A stretch of 27,162 nt of DNA from UBA11373 sp046714175 (GTDB taxonomy: Bacteria; Actinomycetota; Acidimicrobiia; Spongiisociales; UBA11373), in the NCBI GenBank assembly GCA_046714175.1, contig JBKKBI010000101.1, forward strand, positions 1-27,162. Reading direction: 5' to 3'. Shown here piece by piece: positions 21,674 to 27,162 of this stretch; the stretch's first letter is position 1, and each line of letters opens with the position of its first letter. Both the position numbers and the translations under genes were made by a program. The notes beneath the pieces were generated by a model that was given only the letters and a program-made list of their open reading frames with translations, searched no databases and was not told the origin of the DNA.

Positions 21674-22822
21674 TTAGCCCCGCACCGCGACTGCGCCGGA
21701 GGCGATGTCACCGGCGAGTTGCGCCAACTCGGCAACGAGTTCGTCGGGGACCCGGGATTCGAACCCGTGGAACGGAGCCAGCCCCACCCCGTCGTTCTCC
21801 AGGTTGCCGAGGAACTGATTGCCCAGCGCGTCGATCACGACCAGGTTCTGGATCGTCCGAAACACGGCCTCGTCGTAACGCTTCAGGATCGAGGTGAGCA
21901 GGATGTCACGGCAATCTGGTGCCGAGAAGTACCAGTCCCAGTCCTTGCCGATCATCATTGCGGCGGCTCCGGCGGCGTTGGCCTCCTGAATCGCGTCGCA
22001 TGCCCCTTCCCCCACTCGGTCGGCCACCGGCAGGATCACATCGGCGCCGGCCTCGAGAAGCTGCACGGCGAGGTCGTAGCCCTTCTCGGTGGAGGCGAAG
22101 TCGGCGGTGAACAGCCCATCGGTGCCATTCCACCCGACGACCGTCGTGGTCGTGCCATGAGTCTCGTCGTAGTGGCGGGCGCCCCGGGCAAACCCCTCCA
22201 TGAATGTGGTCACCGGCGGGATGTCGAGTCCGCCGAAGGTGCCGATCACGCCCGTCTGTGACATTCCCGCGGCCAGATAGCCGGCGAGGAACGCGGCCTC
22301 GTCCACCTGGAAGGTGAGTCCGCGCACGTTGCCGGGTGGTGGGGTCCCCCAGGGGTCGAACCCTCCGACCGGGTAGTCGATGATTGCAAAGCGGCGGTCG
22401 GCGTTGGCGCGGGCCGCTTCCGCGGTTGCCGGAGCGAGGAGCACTCCGGTGGTGACGATCAGGTCGCAACCCTGGTCGAGGAAGGTGTCGATGTTGCGGC
22501 GGTAGTTGCCTTCATCGTTGGAGCCGAGGAAGTCGATCGCCACGCCGAATTCGGTGGCCGCCCGCTCCATCCCCGCCCACGCGGCCTGGTTGAGAGCGCC
22601 ATCCTCGACTCCGCCGAAGTCGGAAACCTGGCAGGCGAGCAAGTCGGCACCTGGGGGCGGCTCGGTGCTGGTCGTCGGGCCGCCGGAAGTGGTCGTGCCG
22701 GCGGTGGTTGTGGTCGCCCCAGTGGTGCTGGTGAGATCGGCGATCGGACCGGAGCAAGCCGCGGCGGCGAGAGCCACCGCGGCGAGGGCGGCGAAGCGAC
22801 GGTGGCTGGTGGTTGGTGTCAT
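21674..22822 (-). CDS. BMP family substrate-binding lipoprotein
   Basis: A 382-residue BMP/PnrA/Med-type periplasmic-binding-like lipoprotein. It has a signal peptide with an AAAACSG lipobox, so it is probably lipid-anchored outside the cytoplasmic membrane. A threonine/serine/proline-rich linker of about 35 residues follows, then the binding domain: QVSDFGGVEDGALNQAAWAGMERAA, GCDLIVTTGVLLAPATAEAA, FAIIDYPVGG, LTFQVDEAAFLAGYLAAGMSQTGVIGTFGG, GADVILPVADRVGEGACDAIQEA and MIGKDWDWYF. Known members bind purine nucleosides or similar ligands for ABC import. No permease or ATPase gene is in this window. The ATG at 22822 is preferred over GTG 22840, because the GTG would overlap the TAGAGT -10 and adds residues before the signal peptide. 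Confidence 0.9.
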   Translation of the reverse strand: MTPTTSHRRFAALAAVALAAAACSGPIADLTSTTGATTTTAGTTTSGGPTTSTEPPPGADLLACQVSDFGGVEDGALNQAAWAGMERAATEFGVAIDFLGSNDEGNYRRNIDTFLDQGCDLIVTTGVLLAPATAEAARANADRRFAIIDYPVGGFDPWGTPPPGNVRGLTFQVDEAAFLAGYLAAGMSQTGVIGTFGGLDIPPVTTFMEGFARGARHYDETHGTTTTVVGWNGTDGLFTADFASTEKGYDLAVQLLEAGADVILPVADRVGEGACDAIQEANAAGAAAMMIGKDWDWYFSAPDCRDILLTSILKRYDEAVFRTIQNLVVIDALGNQFLGNLENDGVGLAPFHGFESRVPDELVAELAQLAGDIASGAVAVRG

Positions 22823-22838
22823 GTGGTCGGGAGGGGCC

Positions 22839-22844
22839 ACTCTA
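22839..22844 (-). promoter_or_regulatory. possible -10 element for BMP lipoprotein
   Basis: TAGAGT lies 16 bases before the ATG at 22822 on the minus strand, predicting a leader of about 9 bases without a Shine-Dalgarno sequence. Confidence 0.3.
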
Positions 22845-22910
22845 AAGGTGGTGGCGGAGCGGGTGGCACGGCGACGCCGTCCGTCCGTGGCCTCAGGGCG
22901 GTGCAGCGGG

Positions 22911-22916
22911 TAGCGT
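22911..22916 (+). promoter_or_regulatory. probable -10 element for kbl-tdh (leaderless)
   Basis: TAGCGT ends 7 bases before the kbl ATG, so the transcript probably starts at the start codon. No ribosome-binding sequence is seen upstream. Confidence 0.45.
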
Positions 22917-22923
22917 CGCGCCC

Positions 22924-24114
22924 ATGACCAGCGCGCTCGGCACCGACCTGTCCGCCCGCACCCGGGATCTTCGCGCCGAGGGCTTGTTCAAACAGGAGCG
23001 GGTGATCGCATCGCCGCAGTCAGCCCGGATCCGACTCGAAGATGGCTCCGAGGTGGTCAACCTCTGCGCCAACAACTACCTCGGCCTTGCCAACCACCCC
23101 GCCCTGGTGGAGGCCGCGCACCGCGCCCTGGATCGCTACGGCTACGGCATGGCCTCGGTGCGCTTCATCTGCGGTACCCAGACGGTGCACCGCGAACTGG
23201 AGGAAAGGGTCGCCGCGTTTGTGGGAATGGAGGACGCCATCCTCTACTCCTCCTGCTTCGACGCCAACACCGGGCTGTTCGAGACCCTGCTCGACGAGCC
23301 GGATGCTGTCATCTCCGATGCGCTCAACCACGCTTCACTCATCGACGGCATACGGCTATGCAAGGCGTCCCGATACCGCTATGCCAACAACGACATGTCG
23401 GAGCTGGGGTTCCGGCTCGAGGAGGCCGCGGGCGCTCGCTACCGGCTGATTGCCACCGATGGTGTGTTCTCGATGGACGGGATCCTCGCCAACCTTCCCG
23501 CCATCGCCGATCTGGCGGCGGCTCATGACGCCATGGTGCTCGTGGACGACTCCCATGCCGTGGGGTTCGTCGGTGCCGGGGGTCGGGGCACGCCCGAAGC
23601 CACCGGAGCCGCGGGCCGCATCGACCTGGTCACGGGTACTTTCGGCAAGGCGCTGGGAGGAGCCTCCGGCGGCTACACCGCGGGTCCCGCCGCAGTCATT
23701 GGCTGGCTGCGGCAACGCTCCCGGCCGTATCTGTTCTCCAACTCCCTGGCTCCGGTGATCGCCGCCACCACGCTGCGGGCTCTCGACCTCATCGCGGAGT
23801 CCGACGAGTTGCGCAGCCGGCTCGCCGCCAATGCCGCCTTGTTTCGGGAGGGGATGACCGCCGCAGGCTTCACACTCGCCGGTGCCGGCCACCCCATCAT
23901 TCCGGTGATGCTGGGCGACGCCCGCGTTGCCAGCGACATGGCGGCGCGATTGCTCGCCGCCGGGCTGTACGTGGTGGGTTTCTCGTTCCCGGTGGTTCCC
24001 CAGGGCCGAGCCCGGATTCGCACCCAGATGTCGGCCGCGCACACCGTCGCGGACATCGAGTTCGCCGTGGCGGCTTTCACCCGGGTGGGGAAGGAGATGG
24101 GGGTCGTGGCATGA
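22924..24114 (+). CDS. kbl: glycine C-acetyltransferase (2-amino-3-ketobutyrate CoA ligase)
   Basis: A 396-residue PLP enzyme of the alpha-oxoamine synthase family, which cleaves 2-amino-3-ketobutyrate with CoA to glycine and acetyl-CoA. The PLP lysine is Lys242 in TGTFGKALGGASGGY. Other family segments are VVNLCANNYLGLANHP, YGMASVRFICGTQTVHRELE, LYSSCFDANTGLFETLL, DALNHASLIDGIRLC, IATDGVFSMDGILANLPAI and VDDSHAVGFVG. The length equals that of characterised Kbl proteins. Relatives make 8-amino-7-oxononanoate or aminolevulinate, but the downstream tdh gene, overlapping by 4 bases (ATGA), fixes the assignment to threonine catabolism. The ATG at 22924 has a TAGCGT hexamer 7 bases upstream. Confidence 0.95.
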   Translation: MTSALGTDLSARTRDLRAEGLFKQERVIASPQSARIRLEDGSEVVNLCANNYLGLANHPALVEAAHRALDRYGYGMASVRFICGTQTVHRELEERVAAFVGMEDAILYSSCFDANTGLFETLLDEPDAVISDALNHASLIDGIRLCKASRYRYANNDMSELGFRLEEAAGARYRLIATDGVFSMDGILANLPAIADLAAAHDAMVLVDDSHAVGFVGAGGRGTPEATGAAGRIDLVTGTFGKALGGASGGYTAGPAAVIGWLRQRSRPYLFSNSLAPVIAATTLRALDLIAESDELRSRLAANAALFREGMTAAGFTLAGAGHPIIPVMLGDARVASDMAARLLAAGLYVVGFSFPVVPQGRARIRTQMSAAHTVADIEFAVAAFTRVGKEMGVVA

Positions 24115-25136
24115 AGGCATTGGTCAAGGCCAAGCGTGAACCGGGGTTGTGGATGGAGGAGGTGGAGATTCCCCGTCCCGGGGACCGCGACGTCCTGATC
24201 CGGGTGCGCAAGACCTCGGTGTGTGGCACCGACCTGCACATCCTCAAATGGGATCACTGGGCTGAGGAGACCATCCCGGTGCCGATGGTGATCGGGCACG
24301 AGTTCATGGGGGAGATCGTCCGTCTCGGCGCCGAGGCGCAGGGTCTCGAGGTGGGCCAGCGCGTGTCCGGTGAAGGGCACATCACTTGCGGCCATTGTCG
24401 CAATTGCCGGGCGGGGCGGCGCCACTTCTGCCACAACCATCTCGGGTTGGGGGTCACCCGTCCCGGGGCCTTCGCCGAGTACGTGGCGCTTCCCGCGGAG
24501 AACGTGTTCCCGGTGCCAGACCACATCGACGACGATGTCGCCGCGGTCCTCGACCCGCTGGGCAATGCTGCGCACACCGCTCTCGAGTTCGACATGGTGG
24601 GCGAGGACGTGCTCATCACCGGGGCGGGGCCGATCGGGATGATGGCGACTGCCATCGCCCGCCACATCGGGGCGCGCTTCATCGTGGTGACCGACGTCAA
24701 CCCTTACCGGCTCGCCCTCGCCGGGCGGATGGGCGCAGACCGCATCGTCGATGTCCGCACCGCACATCCCCGCGACGTCATGGCGGATCTCGGAATGACC
24801 GAGGGTTACGACGTGGGGCTGGAGATGTCCGGCCACGCCGATGCCTTCAACCAGATGCTTGCCGCTATGAACCACGGCGGGAAAATCGCCGTGCTGGGGA
24901 TTCCGCCGGCCGAGGTCACTCTCGACCTCAACGCCGTCATCTTCAAAGGCTTGACGATGCACGGCATCTACGGGCGTCGCATCTTCGAGACCTGGTACAA
25001 GGCGGCGGCCATGCTGCAGAGCGGCCTCGACGTATCCGCGGTCGTCACCCACCGCTTCCCCGTGGACCGCTTCCAGGAAGCGTTCGACACCGTGGCCGCC
25101 GGGGAGTGTGGCAAGGTGATTCTGGACTGGGCCTGA
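24111..25136 (+). CDS. tdh: L-threonine 3-dehydrogenase
   Basis: A 341-residue zinc-dependent medium-chain dehydrogenase that oxidises L-threonine to 2-amino-3-ketobutyrate with NAD+. The catalytic zinc ligands Cys38 (SVCGTDLHI) and His63-Glu64 (IGHEFMGE) are in the same positions as in E. coli Tdh. The structural zinc site is Cys93, Cys96, Cys99 and Cys107 in CGHCRNCRAGRRHFC. DPLGNAAHTALEF and the Rossmann segment VLITGAGPIGMMATAIARHIGA are typical, as is VLGIPPAEVTLDLNAVIFKGLTMHGIYGR. The length is exactly that of the family. It overlaps kbl by 4 bases, so the two enzymes handling an unstable intermediate are co-translated. Confidence 0.96.
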   Translation: MKALVKAKREPGLWMEEVEIPRPGDRDVLIRVRKTSVCGTDLHILKWDHWAEETIPVPMVIGHEFMGEIVRLGAEAQGLEVGQRVSGEGHITCGHCRNCRAGRRHFCHNHLGLGVTRPGAFAEYVALPAENVFPVPDHIDDDVAAVLDPLGNAAHTALEFDMVGEDVLITGAGPIGMMATAIARHIGARFIVVTDVNPYRLALAGRMGADRIVDVRTAHPRDVMADLGMTEGYDVGLEMSGHADAFNQMLAAMNHGGKIAVLGIPPAEVTLDLNAVIFKGLTMHGIYGRRIFETWYKAAAMLQSGLDVSAVVTHRFPVDRFQEAFDTVAAGECGKVILDWA

Positions 25137-25202
25137 GGCGTCACCAGCCTTCAGACCTCCAACCACCAGGCACTCGGGCCTGACTCATGACTCACGACTC
25201 GT

Positions 25203-25208
25203 TACAGT
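25203..25208 (+). promoter_or_regulatory. possible -10 element for cDPG synthase-family gene
   Basis: TACAGT lies 37 bases before the ATG at 25246. A start about 7 bases downstream gives a leader of about 31 bases containing GGAAAGGA at 25230-25237, the strongest ribosome-binding sequence in the window, 8 bases from the ATG. This gene is therefore not leaderless. Confidence 0.4.
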
Positions 25209-25245
25209 CCTCTCCCGGTCGGAGATCTAGGAAAGGACCGGGAAA

Positions 25246-26583
25246 ATGCGTCGCAGGGTCATCATCATCGGGGCGGCGGGGCGGGACTTTCACAACTTCA
25301 ATACCCGGTATCGGGGCGACGGATCGGCCGAGGTGGTCGCTTTCACCGCCGCCCAGATCCCCGGCATCGGGGGACGGCGCTATCCGGCCGAGTTGGCTGG
25401 ACCGCTTTACCCGGACGGAATCCCGATCTACGCCGAGTCGCAGCTGGCGGCGCTGATTGCGGAGCACAAGGTGCACGAGTGCGTTTTTTCCTACAGCGAC
25501 GTCTCCTACGCGTACGTGATGGGGATCAGCGCCATCGTGATGGCGGCGGGCGCCTCGTTCACGGTGCTCGGCCCCACCGACACCATGATCGCCAGCACCA
25601 AGCCCGTGGTTGCGGTGTGCGCGGTGCGCACCGGCGCCGGCAAGAGCCAGACCTCGCGACGGGTGGTCGAGGTGCTGATGGGCCTCGGACTCAAGGTGGT
25701 GGCGATCCGCCACCCCATGCCGTACGGCAACCTGCTCGCCCAGAAGGTACAACGCTTCGCCCAGATCTCCGACCTGGAGAAGCACGACTGCACGATCGAG
25801 GAGATGGAAGAGTACGAACCGCACATCGTGCGCGGCAACGTGATCTACTCCGGCGACGACTACGAGGCGATCGTGCGCGCGGCCGAGAACGACCCCGACG
25901 GGTGCGACGTGATCGTGTGGGACGGCGGCAACAACGACTTCGCTTTCATCAAGCCCGATATCCAGGTGACCGTGGTCGACCCACATCGCCCCGGGCATGA
26001 ACTCGGGTACTTCCCCGGCGAGGTCAACTTCCGCCGCGCCGACGTCATCGTGATCAACAAGATGGACAGTGCCACCCCGGAGGGGATTGCCACCGTGAAG
26101 GCCAACATCGCCAAGGTCAATCCCAGGGCAGTGGTGGTCGAGGCCAATTCCCCACCGATCCTGGCCGATCCGTCGCTGGTGAAGGGCAAGCGGGTGCTGG
26201 TCATCGAGGACGGCCCCACTCTCACCCACGGCGAGATGAAGATCGGAGCGGGCACCGTGGCTGCCGAACAGCATGGAGCCGCCTCCTTGGTCGACCCCCG
26301 ACCATTTCTGGTGGGGAGCCTGGTGGATACTTTCCAGACCTACCCCGACATCGGCATCCTGCTGCCGGCGATGGGGTACGGCGCCGATCAGATGAAGGAC
26401 CTCGAGGCGACCATCAATGCCTCCGACGCCGATGCCGTGGTGATCGGCACCCCGATCGACCTCGGTCGGATCCTCGACATCGACAAGCCGCACACCCGGG
26501 TCACCTATGACCTCGCCGAGATCGGCAGCCCCAACCTCACCGAGGTCCTCTCCAAGTTCGTCGCGGAGCGCGCCAAGCGCTGA
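25246..26583 (+). CDS. cyclic 2,3-diphosphoglycerate synthase-family P-loop protein
   Basis: A 445-residue protein of the family annotated as cyclic 2,3-diphosphoglycerate synthetase-like. The N-terminal part looks like a Rossmann domain (RVIIIGAAGRDFHNFNTRYRG, FTAAQIPGI, CVFSYSDVSYAYVM). A nucleotide-binding domain follows with the P-loop VRTGAGKSQTSR (Lys133), then VIVWDGGNNDFAFIKPDI, VVDPHRPGHELGYFPGE and VIVINKMDSA, reminiscent of GTPases. The C-terminal part has DGPTLTHGEMKIGAGTVAA and PAMGYGADQMKDLEATIN. In the archaeon Methanothermus the enzyme cyclises 2,3-diphosphoglycerate with ATP. Whether bacterial members do this is not established, so the name is family-level only. It stands alone, 109 bases after tdh. 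Confidence 0.8.
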   Translation: MRRRVIIIGAAGRDFHNFNTRYRGDGSAEVVAFTAAQIPGIGGRRYPAELAGPLYPDGIPIYAESQLAALIAEHKVHECVFSYSDVSYAYVMGISAIVMAAGASFTVLGPTDTMIASTKPVVAVCAVRTGAGKSQTSRRVVEVLMGLGLKVVAIRHPMPYGNLLAQKVQRFAQISDLEKHDCTIEEMEEYEPHIVRGNVIYSGDDYEAIVRAAENDPDGCDVIVWDGGNNDFAFIKPDIQVTVVDPHRPGHELGYFPGEVNFRRADVIVINKMDSATPEGIATVKANIAKVNPRAVVVEANSPPILADPSLVKGKRVLVIEDGPTLTHGEMKIGAGTVAAEQHGAASLVDPRPFLVGSLVDTFQTYPDIGILLPAMGYGADQMKDLEATINASDADAVVIGTPIDLGRILDIDKPHTRVTYDLAEIGSPNLTEVLSKFVAERAKR

Positions 26584-26666
26584 AGAGCGGTCTCGTCCAC
26601 CAGCCCGGATCCCATACCGGGAAGGAGACGCGTCGGCCCACTTGCACCACTTACGACGTCCCGCTC

Positions 26667-26690
26667 ATCTACAACCAAATGGTTGTAGAT
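26667..26690. promoter_or_regulatory. palindromic operator overlapping the ArsR start codon
   Basis: A near-perfect 24-base inverted repeat with 11-base arms (ATCTACAACCA and its complement) around a two-base AA centre. The ArsR ATG at 26679-26681 lies inside it. The form ACAACC-N4-GGTTGT is a typical dimeric winged-helix site, so autoregulation of the arsR-AHSA1 pair is likely. A GTG immediately after the palindrome (26691) is an alternative start. Confidence 0.65.
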
Positions 26691-27011
26691 GTGAAAGCGG
26701 ATCGGGTGTTTCACGCCTTGGCCGATGCCACCCGGCGGGACATCATGGTGCGGTCGCTGCGGGGGGAGCACTCGGTCACCGACCTCGCCCGCCGCTATCC
26801 GATGAGCTTTGCCGCGGTGCAGAAGCACGTCAGCGTCTTGGAGCGCGCCGGGCTGGTCACCAAGCGCCGGCGGGGCCGCGAGCAGATGGTACGCGGCGAG
26901 GTGGGCGCCTTGGGTCACATCCACCGCACCCTGAACCGGTTGGAGGAGGTGTGGCGCAGCCGCATCGGCCGCATGGAAGAAATGATCGTCGACGAGGGAG
27001 CGAGCAGATGA
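26679..27011 (+). CDS. ArsR/SmtB family winged-helix transcriptional regulator
   Basis: A 110-residue ArsR-type repressor. The DNA-binding domain opens with FHALADATRRDIMVRSLRG, continues with the helix-turn-helix HSVTDLARRYPMSFAAVQKHVSVLERAGLV, and the wing TKRRRGREQMVRGE. The C-terminal helix (IHRTLNRLEEVWRSRIGRMEEMI) is likely the dimerisation helix. No cysteine metal site (such as CxC) is present, so it is not a classic metal sensor. It resembles regulators that pair with SRPBCC/AHSA1 proteins; that gene overlaps its stop by 4 bases. The ATG at 26679 is taken as the start; no ribosome-binding sequence precedes it, and GTG 26691 would remove only four residues. Confidence 0.88.
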   Translation: MVVDVKADRVFHALADATRRDIMVRSLRGEHSVTDLARRYPMSFAAVQKHVSVLERAGLVTKRRRGREQMVRGEVGALGHIHRTLNRLEEVWRSRIGRMEEMIVDEGASR

Positions 27012-27162
27012 CTGTGATCGACATCGTCAAAGACACCGAGAAGCGGACGATGACCATCGTCACCGAGTTCGCCGCTGCGGTGGACCGGGTGTGGCGGCTG
27101 TGGGAAGACCCCAGGCAGTTGGAGAAGTGGTGGGGTCCGCCGACCTACCCGTCGACCTTTGT
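27008..27162 (+). CDS. SRPBCC / AHSA1 family protein, 5' part
   Basis: The first 51 residues of a START-like (SRPBCC, AHSA1-type) ligand-binding protein, cut by the end of the window. The typical opening is present: TMTIVTEFAAAVDRVWRLWEDPRQLEKWWGPPTYPS, with the WxxPxxLxxWWGP signature of the family. The ATG at 27008 overlaps the arsR stop in ATGA, so the two are co-translated. Such pairs are common in actinobacteria, but the bound ligand is usually unknown. Confidence 0.88.
   Translation, partial: MTVIDIVKDTEKRTMTIVTEFAAAVDRVWRLWEDPRQLEKWWGPPTYPSTF

Overview
The window is high-GC bacterial DNA packed with genes. It carries 22 complete genes and one partial gene at each end. A WhiB regulator, a DUF3107 protein, a bacterial Ku, WhiB1-like sequence features and many promoters of the TANNNT type just upstream of start codons point to an actinobacterium. 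A deep lineage such as Acidimicrobiia is possible, but this cannot be fixed from the sequence alone. No rRNA, tRNA, CRISPR array, transposase or integrase was seen, and no gene-free stretch exceeds about 215 bases.

Layout. 1-312: the 3' end of a sulfite-oxidase-like molybdenum enzyme. 354-5196 (minus): a tightly overlapping operon of aconitase, a MenC/N-succinylamino-acid-racemase-type enolase-superfamily enzyme and an M19 dipeptidase. 5335-7787: LemA and a DUF2207 membrane protein. 7831-9523: an Mrp-type ATPase, DUF3107 and a WhiB1-like regulator with a perfect CRP-type site upstream. 9685-12838: a YqeY protein overlapping an ATP-dependent DNA ligase, an EamA transporter and, convergently, Ku, so a partial non-homologous end-joining set. 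12938-20687: a complete tryptophan operon, trpE-trpG-trpD-trpC-trpF/B fusion-trpA, followed by a tiny AroQ-like protein and a type I DAHP synthase. Every junction overlaps by 1 to 8 bases. 20901-22822: a CPBP membrane protease-family protein convergent with a BMP-type lipoprotein. 22924-25136: kbl and tdh, the threonine-to-glycine pathway. 25246-26583: a cyclic 2,3-diphosphoglycerate synthase-family protein. 26679-27162: an ArsR regulator whose start codon lies in a palindrome, overlapping an AHSA1/SRPBCC gene cut by the window end.

How the genes work together. DAHP synthase feeds carbon into the shikimate pathway and TrpE to TrpA carry chorismate to tryptophan, so one transcript can govern both entry and exit. 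The codon style of this block (Thr ACG, dense GCGC/CGCG) differs from its neighbours (Thr ACC), which suggests it was acquired as a unit. Its odd parts are the most interesting content of the window: the fusion of TrpF to TrpB (non-consecutive steps), altered TrpF active-site positions, an enlarged TrpC loop, and a free-standing AroQ-like polypeptide lacking several catalytic residues next to DAHP synthase.

A second theme is leaderless or nearly leaderless transcription: at least seven genes have a TANNNT hexamer 6 to 9 bases before the start codon, which also helped choose starts.
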